14,497 nt of DNA, taken from Deltaproteobacteria bacterium. GTDB taxonomy: Bacteria > Desulfobacterota > DSM-4660 > Desulfatiglandales > B25-G16. Shown here in pieces: positions 1 through 7,079 of the stretch. The first letter of the stretch is position 1. Every line of letters starts with the position of its first letter. The DNA is taken from the NCBI GenBank assembly GCA_003646935.1, contig QMLW01000009.1:1-14497 (forward strand), in the 5' to 3' direction. The translations under genes were made by a program, and so were the position numbers. The notes under the pieces were generated by a model, which was not told the origin of the DNA, did no database searches, and was given only the letters and a program-made list of their open reading frames with translations.

Positions 1-471
1 AGCTTGGAGCAGATGGAATCCATACATCTCCTCCCATTTGCGGGTGCCATGGAGGCGAAAGTATCTGCTGTCATGAGCTCTCACGCAGTTTATCCAGCCC
101 TTGATCCCGGTGTGCCCGCCACCTTGTCGAGTAAAATCATGACGGAACTCCTGAGGGAAAAGATGGGCTTCGGAGGGCTTGTTATCTCCGATGACCTGGA
201 GATGGGGGCAATAGAGAAGGAAAGGCCATTACCAGAAGGGGCAGCAGATGCCTTCATAGCAGGGGTTGACCTGTTGCTTATCTGCAATAACCAGGAACGT
301 CTTATTGAGAGCCTGGAGCTTATTAGAAACAAGGTTCTCAGGGGAGACATATCCTATGAAAGATTGGGGGAGTCATTGGAGAGAATTGCCTCATGCAAAA
401 AGCAATTTCTCTCTCACAGACCGAGGACATCTTTCAAGGCAGTGAGGGAGTATTTCGAGGCCTTATTATAA
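1..471 (+). CDS. nagZ: Beta-N-acetylhexosaminidase (GH3, NagZ-type), C-terminal part
   Basis: This reading frame is open from the first base, so the 5' part of the gene lies outside the window. The visible ~156 residues match the C-terminal part of the (beta/alpha)8 barrel of family-3 beta-N-acetylhexosaminidases. There is a conserved segment SHAVYPALDPGVPATLS, then GFGGLVISDDLEMGAI. The Asp of the DDLEM segment (about residue 64) corresponds to the catalytic nucleophile of NagZ. The second half, with AADAFIAGVDLLLICN, is the usual end of the barrel. NagZ removes N-acetylglucosamine from anhydromuropeptides during cell-wall recycling. The upstream catalytic His/Asp loop cannot be checked here. 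The gene ends about 255 bases before the next gene and appears unrelated to the signalling operon. Family assignment is firm; the exact substrate is inferred. Confidence 0.9.
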   Translation, partial: SLEQMESIHLLPFAGAMEAKVSAVMSSHAVYPALDPGVPATLSSKIMTELLREKMGFGGLVISDDLEMGAIEKERPLPEGAADAFIAGVDLLLICNNQERLIESLELIRNKVLRGDISYERLGESLERIASCKKQFLSHRPRTSFKAVREYFEALL

Positions 472-484
472 TGTATTGGCCAAA

Positions 485-525
485 TTGTGGTGGAAATAAA
501 CTCCTCCGAATCTCTAACACCACAA
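485..525. repeat. 8-bp inverted repeat 3' of nagZ
   Basis: TTGTGGTG at 485-492 is the exact reverse complement of CACCACAA at 518-525, with a 25-base loop. It sits 14 bases after the nagZ stop codon. No T-run follows, so it is not a classical Rho-independent terminator. It may be an mRNA 3'-end structure or chance. Confidence 0.3.
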
Positions 526-546
526 CATCAAGTAGCCACCTTATTA

Positions 547-575
547 TTGACATACAACCACTTTTTCGCTATCCT
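547..575 (+). promoter_or_regulatory. Putative sigma-70 promoter for the signalling operon
   Basis: A perfect TTGACA (-35) at 547-552 is followed after 17 bases by TATCCT (4/6 of TATAAT) at 570-575. It lies in the only sizeable gap upstream of the four-gene operon starting at 727, and would give a leader of about 145 nt. Spacing and -35 match are good, but the AT-rich context makes chance matches possible. Confidence 0.45.
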
Positions 576-726
576 TTTTCGAACTAAAGCAGATATTAGC
601 TAGAATAGGATCATGAGGTATTGCCGAGTTTGAGTGAAGATAGAATAACTTCAGCAATAAAAATCAACAATATCCATCAACAAGGCTTTAATTTGACAAA
701 GCAAAATTTCTGAAAGGCAAGCCAAG

Positions 727-1356
727 ATGAAACCCCTTATAAAGAAGAATCGTAGAAGCGGCAAGGAAAGACGTCCTGGCAAAGACCGCAGGAAATCGGA
801 TGACTCCAAACCTAGATTCCTTGAAACCGATACAATACAAGAACAGAGACCTATGAAAAGCTCTATCAAGTTAATTGTCGACCCGAATTGGGACGAGATT
901 GAGAGGGTTAGAAATGAAAGCAATGGATTTCTTAAATCCTACGGGCTATCCGATGATATTGTACATGCTATCACAATGGTAATCAGCGAACTAATTGAAA
1001 ACGGCCTAAAATATGGCGTTTTTAAATCCCCGGAAAATAGGGTGATTGTTGATGTCTATATTGGAGAAAGTATTATCACAGTGGAAGTCACCAATCCTGT
1101 TGATGAATCTACCTACCACCATTTAAGGAGATTAGACAAAGCAATTCAGTGGATTAGAGGATATCAGGATCCTTTTGAAGCATACACGGAAAGGCTAAAA
1201 GAGGTCGCTAAAAAGGCTCTGCATGATAAGGAAAGCGGTCTGGGGCTTGTGAGGATTGCCTATGAAGGCAAAGCTATTCTTGATTTTTTTGTTGGCGAAG
1301 ATAACATCCTAAATGTCTCAGCCGTCTCAAATCTTGAAGGGGCTTTTAGGAGGTGA
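727..1356 (+). CDS. GHKL-type ATP-binding regulatory protein (anti-sigma/serine-kinase-like)
   Basis: The 209-residue protein has a histidine-kinase-like ATPase fold of the SpoIIAB/RsbW class. An N-box-like ELIENGLKYG lies at residues 88-97, and a glycine-rich ESGLGLVRIAYEG at 169-181 corresponds to the G2/lid region. There is no phospho-accepting His domain, so it is not a sensor kinase. The G1 box (DxGxG) is not recognisable: at the expected place stands VTNPVDES (121-128). Nucleotide binding may therefore be altered. The first ~30 residues are very basic, rich in RR and KDRR. Translation could instead start at Met43 (853), but neither site has a strong Shine-Dalgarno. Its gene overlaps the following STAS-like gene region, the classic antagonist pair. 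From memory it resembles the cyanobacterial Slr1658 type. Binding of, or phosphorylation of, the STAS partner is inferred. Confidence 0.75.
   Translation: MKPLIKKNRRSGKERRPGKDRRKSDDSKPRFLETDTIQEQRPMKSSIKLIVDPNWDEIERVRNESNGFLKSYGLSDDIVHAITMVISELIENGLKYGVFKSPENRVIVDVYIGESIITVEVTNPVDESTYHHLRRLDKAIQWIRGYQDPFEAYTERLKEVAKKALHDKESGLGLVRIAYEGKAILDFFVGEDNILNVSAVSNLEGAFRR
1348..1353 (+). promoter_or_regulatory. Shine-Dalgarno deciding the STAS-like gene start
   Basis: AGGAGG covers the last codons of the upstream gene. A GTG at 1353 overlaps this site and cannot be the start. ATG at 1356 is only 2 bases away. ATG at 1359 is 5 bases away and is the best-spaced start. The placement implies translational coupling of the two proteins. 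Confidence 0.7.
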
Positions 1357-1358
1357 TG

Positions 1359-1730
1359 ATGGGAAAGGGAGAGACATTTACCAGCAATTTATTGACAATT
1401 GAAGTAAATGAAAATGAAGCTTCCTTCAACATTAAGTGGATGGGAACAAGCATCGAGCGTGAACCAACCAGGTTCATTACCCCGATTCTGGTTGATGTTA
1501 TCAAGAAAAGCATTGATTGTAACAAGAAGATCATATTAGACTTTCGGGAATTGGGTTACATGAATTCATCAACAATTACTCCGGTTATCAAAATCCTTGA
1601 AAGGGCCAAAAGAGGTAGAAACCAAATTGAAGTTCTGTATCAAAAATCTCTGAAATGGCAGGACCTGATCTTTTCTGCCCTGGAAATATTTCAAACAAAA
1701 GATCGAAGAATACAGATTAAAGGATTATAA
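1359..1730 (+). CDS. STAS-like anti-sigma-factor antagonist
   Basis: This protein of about 123 residues has the layout of a single STAS domain. There is a beta-rich N-terminal half, then IILDFRELGYMNSST (about residues 58-72), where the NSS corresponds to the D-S-S/T-G loop holding the phosphorylatable Ser in SpoIIAA/RsbV proteins. A helix ITPVIKILERA follows, then a strand-helix-strand end. Ser70 or Ser71 is the likely phosphorylation site. The loop is unusual because Asn-Ser-Ser-Thr replaces the more common Asp-Ser-Ser-Gly. It follows the GHKL gene directly with a strong overlapping ribosome site, and a PP2C phosphatase lies two genes on, so a kinase/substrate/phosphatase cycle is the natural reading. 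It resembles the Slr1659-type regulators paired with Slr1658. No sigma factor is encoded in the window. Confidence 0.72.
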   Translation: MGKGETFTSNLLTIEVNENEASFNIKWMGTSIEREPTRFITPILVDVIKKSIDCNKKIILDFRELGYMNSSTITPVIKILERAKRGRNQIEVLYQKSLKWQDLIFSALEIFQTKDRRIQIKGL

Positions 1731-1735
1731 AAATA

Positions 1736-3139
1736 ATGAACCATGAAGCCTCGAACATAAAGGCTCATCTTGTAAAGGGAAAAAAGAAGATTCCCATTGA
1801 TGCCAGATATGGTTCCAGACATTCTCTTTTGGTTCGACTATTAGATGTAAATCCTTTTGTAGGCAATACGGAGTTCAGCGGACTGGTCATTGAGTTTAAT
1901 GGAGGAAAGTTTGAACTGGGTCCATGCAGGCTCGTTTCAGAACCTAGCGTTGATGGCTACGACGGTCGGTTAATCTTTGTTAGTGAGGTTTATGATCTTC
2001 AACGTTTATTCTTTGAAAGCAAGATAGTGAAGCTACAGGATGCCTTCCTTAATCTGCCTCTCATTTTGGCCCATAAAGACAAGATAAAACAATCTTTCAA
2101 GGATTATACCGCCAATCTTAGCTATGATTTGAATGTATACAAAAATCTCTTTGATGAACTGGATGCGGAATATGCTGAGGAGCCAGAAGATATCAAAAAA
2201 GCAATTCAGAAGGCAATTATTGATACCGAAGGCAAAAAATTTATGCACTATCTTGATGATAAGCTAGATGAATTAGAGGAGGTAGTTGCCGATTTCAGCA
2301 AAGAAGAACATGAGCGCCACGGCTTTTATTTCAGAAAGCAACTCTGGAATTTTATTATGTGTTCGCCAATTATGAAACGTACCAACCTAAAACCTCGAGG
2401 ATACGCTGGTGACTCAGAAATGATGAGGATGATATATTCTAACGATTATGAAGGTGAATCTACTTTCTCTAAACTTATGCAGAAACATCCGCTAGAGCAA
2501 CCAGGTGCACAGGCCGTTCGAAACAGGAGGAAAATTATTGCAAAGACGCTCACCAATATTCAAAACAACTACTCCGACTTACAGCCAGAAAAGTTCAAGG
2601 TTCTATCTATTGCGTGCGGGGCTGCTTTTGAAATGAAAGATATCCTGTTATCTCCCGAAGATTCCGAGAAATATCATTTTACATTGCTTGATCAAGATCG
2701 ATCTGCTTTATCCGAAGCTGCTGCCCGGGTGGAGCAGATAGGAAAACAACTAGGCGCCAAAATAAAAGTAGATTATATAAATGCATCCGTACGTACCATG
2801 GTAGCCACTCGTCAATTGGCTAAGAAATGGGGGCAGTTCCATTTTTTATATTGCATGGGACTGTTTGACTATCTAACTCCCCCTGTAGCAAGGGCAGTGC
2901 TTGGAACTCTATATCAACTGTTGAAACCAGGTGGAGAGATGTTAATCGGTAATTTCCATATATCGAATCCAAGCAGGTATTACATGGAATATTGGAACGA
3001 TTGGGTTCTGTACTATAGAACGGAGGAAGAGTTTATGGATTTATTAAGAGATGTTCCATCAGAAAAAAAATCCATTTTTTTTGAAGATACTGGTTGCCAA
3101 ATGTTCCTTCACGTAAAAAAACAGACTAAGGAACTTTGA
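1736..3139 (+). CDS. PilZ-like domain fused to class I SAM-dependent methyltransferase
   Basis: The 467-residue protein has three parts. Residues ~18-95 look like a degenerate PilZ domain: RYGSR (24-28) fits the RxxxR c-di-GMP-binding motif, and FSGLVIEF...LGPCRL follows, but the second motif [DN]xSxxG is not intact. Residues ~100-210 are a charged helical linker. Residues ~213-467 hold a Rossmann methyltransferase. KPRGYAGD is at 219-226. Motif I is VLSIACGAAFE (289-299). The acidic strand end is LLDQD (317-321). GLFDYL is at 375-380, and LLKPGGEMLIGNF (395-407) is the typical post-motif. Proteins with the KPRGYAGD and GLFDYL signatures are often annotated as fatty-acid methyl ester (extracellular factor) synthases, but the substrate here is unknown. 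Its place between the STAS-like protein and the phosphatase suggests it is regulated by, or is the output of, that switch. The start has AAAGGA 11 bases upstream. Confidence 0.8.
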   Translation: MNHEASNIKAHLVKGKKKIPIDARYGSRHSLLVRLLDVNPFVGNTEFSGLVIEFNGGKFELGPCRLVSEPSVDGYDGRLIFVSEVYDLQRLFFESKIVKLQDAFLNLPLILAHKDKIKQSFKDYTANLSYDLNVYKNLFDELDAEYAEEPEDIKKAIQKAIIDTEGKKFMHYLDDKLDELEEVVADFSKEEHERHGFYFRKQLWNFIMCSPIMKRTNLKPRGYAGDSEMMRMIYSNDYEGESTFSKLMQKHPLEQPGAQAVRNRRKIIAKTLTNIQNNYSDLQPEKFKVLSIACGAAFEMKDILLSPEDSEKYHFTLLDQDRSALSEAAARVEQIGKQLGAKIKVDYINASVRTMVATRQLAKKWGQFHFLYCMGLFDYLTPPVARAVLGTLYQLLKPGGEMLIGNFHISNPSRYYMEYWNDWVLYYRTEEEFMDLLRDVPSEKKSIFFEDTGCQMFLHVKKQTKEL

Positions 3140-3199
3140 TAAAAATTCTTCAGGAATTCCAAGAATCAATGCATCATTAAATCTTGAAAGGATAAAACA

Positions 3200-4564
3200 G
3201 TGAAAAGGAAAAACGGAGATATTGGCACAGAACCTTTCAACTATGATGTCAATGATTTCGACAGGTATTTAAGCAATATCATTCATGATTGGCTGAAAAC
3301 CCTGACTACATTAGCCTTTATATTGGTACCAGTATTCTTTATACTCGATTATTTCACAATGCCTACAGAGCATTTGCATTTATTTGGGGTTTATAGACTC
3401 ATATGCACGCTAATATTAATTGTCCAGTATGTTATCATACGCCAAACCAGACCGGGCAGATTCTCCTATCTCCATGGATACTTTGTCTCTCTGATCATCG
3501 GTGGAATGATTGCACTAATGACGGTTAACCTCGGAGGTTTTAACTCCAGCTACTATGCAGGATTGAATCTTGTGATAATAGGCGTCAATCTCTGGATGCC
3601 ATGGCAGACACTCAATTCTGCCATAAACAGCATTATAATAATTGGCATGTATATTATCTTCAATATCATTGCAGGTCAGGATTATGTCCCTTCAATTCTA
3701 ATCAATAACCTGTTTTTTTTATGTTCTACGGCGATAATTGCAGTGTTTATAAACCATGTAAGGCACAGGCTCGTTAAGCAAGAGTTTTATCTGTTCGTGG
3801 AACTGAAAAAGGCCAGGGATGCCCTCTGGAGCGAGATGGAATTGGCCAAACGCATACAAACAGCACTTTTACCTCACAGAGAAAGGATGAAGGGTTTTGA
3901 TATTGCGGCAACCATGGTTCCTGCCAAAGAAGTTGGGGGAGATTACTACGATATTATGCAAACACCAAACAGATATAAATGGGTTACTATTGGTGATGTA
4001 TCAGGCCATGGGGTTGATTCGGGGTTAATTATGATGATGGCCCAGACGAGTATAATGTCAATGGTAAATAATTGTTCGGACTGCGACCCATCCAGAGTGC
4101 TCAATTCAGTAAATAGAGTTATTAGAGAAAATATTTCAAGATTGGGTTCTGACCATTACATGACAATGATGGCTATCCGTTTCAATGAATCTCAAATGAC
4201 CATAGCCGGAAAACACCAGGATGTTCTAATTTATAGATATGCATTAAATAAAACCGAAGTTATTCCAACACAAGGAACCTGGCTGGGGATTTCCGATGAC
4301 ATGGGGAAATATCTGAATGATGTTACTATAGAAATAAATAATGGTGATATTGCTCTATTATTTACCGATGGAATTACTGAGGCCACAAATGAAAATGGCG
4401 AAATGTATGGACAGGTACGTCTAGAACAGGCGCTCAATCAATATGCGGATCTGCCCGTTGTAAAACTTCTGGATAAGATAATTGAAGAGGTGAAAGCCTT
4501 TCAGAAAGAACAGTTAGACGACATGACATTAATGGTCATAAAAAAGGTCTCTAGTAATAAATAA
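3200..4564 (+). CDS. Membrane-bound SpoIIE/PP2C-type serine phosphatase
   Basis: A GTG start with AAAGGA 8 bases upstream gives 454 residues. Six hydrophobic helices lie at about 35-53, 63-82, 91-111, 119-135, 141-160 and 167-187, with no large extracytoplasmic domain. A short coiled coil, ELAKRIQTALLPHRER, then leads into a SpoIIE-type PP2C domain. Its metal-site motifs are present: GGDYYD (246-251), GDVSGHG (265-271), LFTDGITEA (387-395) and DDMTLMV (440-446). The usual AGHxP element is altered to AGKHQD. Enzymes of this class remove phosphate from Ser/Thr of STAS-domain antagonists in response to a signal, here probably sensed in the membrane. The STAS-like protein at 1359 is the likely substrate. 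The membrane domain is related to that of the histidine kinase immediately downstream. Confidence 0.88.
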   Translation: MKRKNGDIGTEPFNYDVNDFDRYLSNIIHDWLKTLTTLAFILVPVFFILDYFTMPTEHLHLFGVYRLICTLILIVQYVIIRQTRPGRFSYLHGYFVSLIIGGMIALMTVNLGGFNSSYYAGLNLVIIGVNLWMPWQTLNSAINSIIIIGMYIIFNIIAGQDYVPSILINNLFFLCSTAIIAVFINHVRHRLVKQEFYLFVELKKARDALWSEMELAKRIQTALLPHRERMKGFDIAATMVPAKEVGGDYYDIMQTPNRYKWVTIGDVSGHGVDSGLIMMMAQTSIMSMVNNCSDCDPSRVLNSVNRVIRENISRLGSDHYMTMMAIRFNESQMTIAGKHQDVLIYRYALNKTEVIPTQGTWLGISDDMGKYLNDVTIEINNGDIALLFTDGITEATNENGEMYGQVRLEQALNQYADLPVVKLLDKIIEEVKAFQKEQLDDMTLMVIKKVSSNK

Positions 4565-4606
4565 CGTTAGCCGGAACGAGTCCTTATTCCTATAAAGCAA
4601 TATTAG

Positions 4607-6883
4607 ATGAAAACTCCTTCTCCAGCACAGGATGATTTCAAGGTAAGCCTGCTGACTCTCTCGTTTCCAGGAAAGATTGAAAAAGTTTATCAGGACGAAT
4701 ATTTTCAAAAATCCCTGAAGCACGTAAGAATAGCCCTGTTGCTTGGAGTTTTTTTCTATGGAATTTTCGGAATCCTAGATGCATGGATATTCCCAGAGGC
4801 AAAGGAAAAATTATGGATTATCCGCTATGCAGTTCTTTGCCCCTTTATTATTGCGGTTTTTCTATTCTCGTATTCTCCTCATTTTAAAAGATACATGCAA
4901 TTATGCATTGCCTCAGTGGTATTATTGGGCGGGCTGGGCATAATTACAATGATCTTGGTAGCCCCCTATCCAGGAAACTACTTATACTACGCTGGTTTGA
5001 TTCTTGTTTTTATATATGGATATACTTTTTTCAAACTCAGATTCGTCTGGGCAACTTTTACCGGCTTGATGATCGTGATTGCTTATGAAATTGCGGCTAC
5101 CTGGTTGGGCAAAACCCCGATTGCAGTCCTGGTCAACAATAACTTTTTTTTCCTCTCTGGCAATATAATCGGAATGTTTGCCTGTTACTCCATAGAATTA
5201 TATTCACGAAGGGACTTCATGCATGCTCGGTTGCTGGAGGCCGAGAGGGAAAAAGTTGATGCCTCTAACCGTGAGCTGGAAAAGAGGGTCAAGGAACGTA
5301 CTGCTCAACTGATAGAAGCAAATAAGGATCTGAAGCAAGAAATAGTAGAGCGCAGGCGTGCAGAAGATGCGCTAAAGGAGAGTGAAAAGAAATACCGAAC
5401 CCTCTTCGAGGACTCAAGAGATGCTGTCTTTATATCCACAAGAGAAGGCAAGTTAGTTGAGGCCAATCAATCTTTTTTAGACCTCTTTAATTTTTCCAGG
5501 GAAGAGATTTTAGGGTTGAATGTCCGGGAAACATACGTTAATCCCAATGACCGGGCCAGATTTCAGTTTGACATAGAGAAAAAGGGATCTGTTAGAGACT
5601 ATGAATTGAAGCTCCGTAAGAAAGATGAAACAGAGATGGATTGCCTGCTAACTGCAACTGTGAGGAGGGACGATGATGGAAATATCCTGGGATACCAAGG
5701 TGTCATTCGCGATATCACCGATAAGAAGAAACTTGAAGCCCAACTCCGACAAGCCCAGAAGATGGAAGCAATTGGCACGCTGGCAGGCGGCATTGCTCAC
5801 GACTTCAATAATATCCTTTCTGCCATAATCGGCTACACACAGATAGCCCTGGACGATGTAGCAAAAGGTACTTTACTTCAAAGCAACTTACAGGAGGTGC
5901 TCAAGGCAGGACGTCGCGCCAGCGACGTAGTAAAGCAAATTCTCACCTTCAGCCGCAAGGCTGAACGTGAAAGGAAACCGCTCCAGATCAGCCTCATCGT
6001 CAAAGAGGCCCTCAAATTGCTGCGAGCATCGCTACCCGCTACCATAGAGATTCATCAGAAAATCGGGCCCGATCCGGGCACTGTCTTGGCTGACCCCACA
6101 CAGATTCATCAGGTCTTGATGAATCTGTGTACCAATGCAGCCCAAGCCATGGATGAAAATGGGGGCATACTGGAAGTGAACCTGACCAATGTGGAGCTTG
6201 ATCCCTACTTTGCATCCCGACATCCGGACATAAAGCCCGGACCATACCTTAGATTGACTGTAAGCGATACAGGTCATGGTATGGATCCTTCGACCATAGA
6301 ACGCATATTTGACCCCTTTTTCACAACCAAAAATCATGGTAAAGGAACGGGTATGGGACTTGCCGTAGTCCACGGCATTGTTAAGAGTCATGGTGGAACG
6401 ATCACGGTCTATAGCACGCCAGGACAAGGCTCCACCTTCAACATCTATCTTCCCGTCATTGACAGAGAGGTAGCGCCTGAAACCGGGATTGAAAGACCTA
6501 TTCCCACCGGAAACGAGCATATCCTTTTCATCGACGATGAACAGGCCATAGCAGGTATGAACAAACAGATCCTGGAGCGTCTGGGCTATGAGGTGGTAGC
6601 AAGAACCAGCAGCCTCGAGGCCCTGGAGCTATTCAAGGCTCAACCCGATAATTTCGATCTAGTTATCACTGACATGACCATGCCCAATATGACAGGAGAA
6701 GAACTTGCCAGAGAGCTTATGAGCATCCGGCCGGATATTCCAATTATTCTTTGCTCTGGATACAGCGAAAAGATCACGGAAGCTAAAGCAAAGGTTACAG
6801 GCGTTCGGGCATTTGTTGGGAAGCCAATCCTCAAGCGAGAAATAGCCGAGACCATCCGAAGGGTACTGGATCAAGAAGGATGA
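4607..6883 (+). CDS. Hybrid histidine kinase: six-TM sensor, PAS, HisKA, HATPase, REC
   Basis: The 758-residue membrane protein has six hydrophobic helices within ~40-195, a coiled coil (~205-258), a PAS domain (~262-375), a dimerisation/phosphoacceptor domain with GGIAHDFNNIL (His398), and an ATPase. The ATPase shows the N-box NLCTNAAQAM (506-515), G1 DTGHGM (554-559), F-box FDPFFTT (568-574) and G2 GKGTGMGLAVVHGIV (578-592). The C-terminal receiver domain has Asp643/Asp644, phosphoacceptor Asp689 in VITDMTMPN, Ser717 and Lys739. All residues needed for autophosphorylation and intramolecular transfer are present. An in-frame stop lies directly before the ATG at 4607, so the start is fixed, although no Shine-Dalgarno is seen. 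It begins 42 bases after the PP2C gene and may be in the same operon. The REC-cyclase downstream is a possible partner. The ligand is unknown. Confidence 0.93.
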   Translation: MKTPSPAQDDFKVSLLTLSFPGKIEKVYQDEYFQKSLKHVRIALLLGVFFYGIFGILDAWIFPEAKEKLWIIRYAVLCPFIIAVFLFSYSPHFKRYMQLCIASVVLLGGLGIITMILVAPYPGNYLYYAGLILVFIYGYTFFKLRFVWATFTGLMIVIAYEIAATWLGKTPIAVLVNNNFFFLSGNIIGMFACYSIELYSRRDFMHARLLEAEREKVDASNRELEKRVKERTAQLIEANKDLKQEIVERRRAEDALKESEKKYRTLFEDSRDAVFISTREGKLVEANQSFLDLFNFSREEILGLNVRETYVNPNDRARFQFDIEKKGSVRDYELKLRKKDETEMDCLLTATVRRDDDGNILGYQGVIRDITDKKKLEAQLRQAQKMEAIGTLAGGIAHDFNNILSAIIGYTQIALDDVAKGTLLQSNLQEVLKAGRRASDVVKQILTFSRKAERERKPLQISLIVKEALKLLRASLPATIEIHQKIGPDPGTVLADPTQIHQVLMNLCTNAAQAMDENGGILEVNLTNVELDPYFASRHPDIKPGPYLRLTVSDTGHGMDPSTIERIFDPFFTTKNHGKGTGMGLAVVHGIVKSHGGTITVYSTPGQGSTFNIYLPVIDREVAPETGIERPIPTGNEHILFIDDEQAIAGMNKQILERLGYEVVARTSSLEALELFKAQPDNFDLVITDMTMPNMTGEELARELMSIRPDIPIILCSGYSEKITEAKAKVTGVRAFVGKPILKREIAETIRRVLDQEG

Positions 6884-6918
6884 CCAACTGAGATGTTAAG
6901 TAAATCCCGCCGGAATTT

Positions 6919-7007
6919 TTTACCCCGTTAAATGAATTAGTTATATGGGATATTTCTTCTTAGCAACCATATTTAACCGGGCAAGCGTGGAATTCCCACG
7001 GGGTAAA
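6919..7007. repeat. Long-range 10-bp inverted repeat with nested hairpin
   Basis: TTTACCCCGT at 6919-6928 is the perfect reverse complement of ACGGGGTAAA at 6998-7007. Inside, CGTGG (6986-6990) can pair with CCACG (6996-7000), which overlaps the right arm. The two pairings therefore compete for the same bases. It lies in the 196-base gap between the histidine kinase and the cyclase. It resembles the logic of a leader switch, but it lies upstream of the best promoter for the cyclase and would act only on read-through transcripts. No known riboswitch class was recognised. Confidence 0.4.
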
Positions 7008-7033
7008 TGAAGGGCTTTTTGGTCATTTAATGC

Positions 7034-7061
7034 TTGAAATCACAATGTAACCCCCTATAAG
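7034..7061 (+). promoter_or_regulatory. Putative sigma-70 promoter of the REC-cyclase gene
   Basis: TTGAAA (5/6) at 7034-7039 is followed after 16 bases by TATAAG (5/6) at 7056-7061. Transcription would begin near 7068, leaving only about 12 bases before the ATG at 7080 and no clear Shine-Dalgarno. It suggests the cyclase can be expressed apart from the kinase upstream. Confidence 0.5.
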
Positions 7062-7079
7062 GCAAAGCCCTCGCGCAAG

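Noticed and set aside
393..587. Open frame overlapping the nagZ end
   Set aside because: It overlaps a well-supported gene in another frame, has no ribosome site, and its product has no family-like motif.
1353..1358. GTG at 1353 as start of the STAS-like gene
   Set aside because: It overlaps the AGGAGG ribosome site itself; ATG at 1359 is correctly spaced.
3145..3166. Small inverted repeat around GGAATTCC before the PP2C gene
   Set aside because: The arms are only 6 bases and off-centre; likely chance in AT-rich spacer.
6032..6520. 162-codon minus-strand open frame inside the histidine kinase
   Set aside because: It lies opposite the HisKA/HATPase region with all kinase motifs intact; its own product is low-information and has no start signals.
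6902..6920. AAAT-ATTT stem followed by T-run after the kinase gene, terminator-like
   Set aside because: The stem has an internal mismatch and only two G-C pairs around a 3-base loop, too weak to call a terminator.
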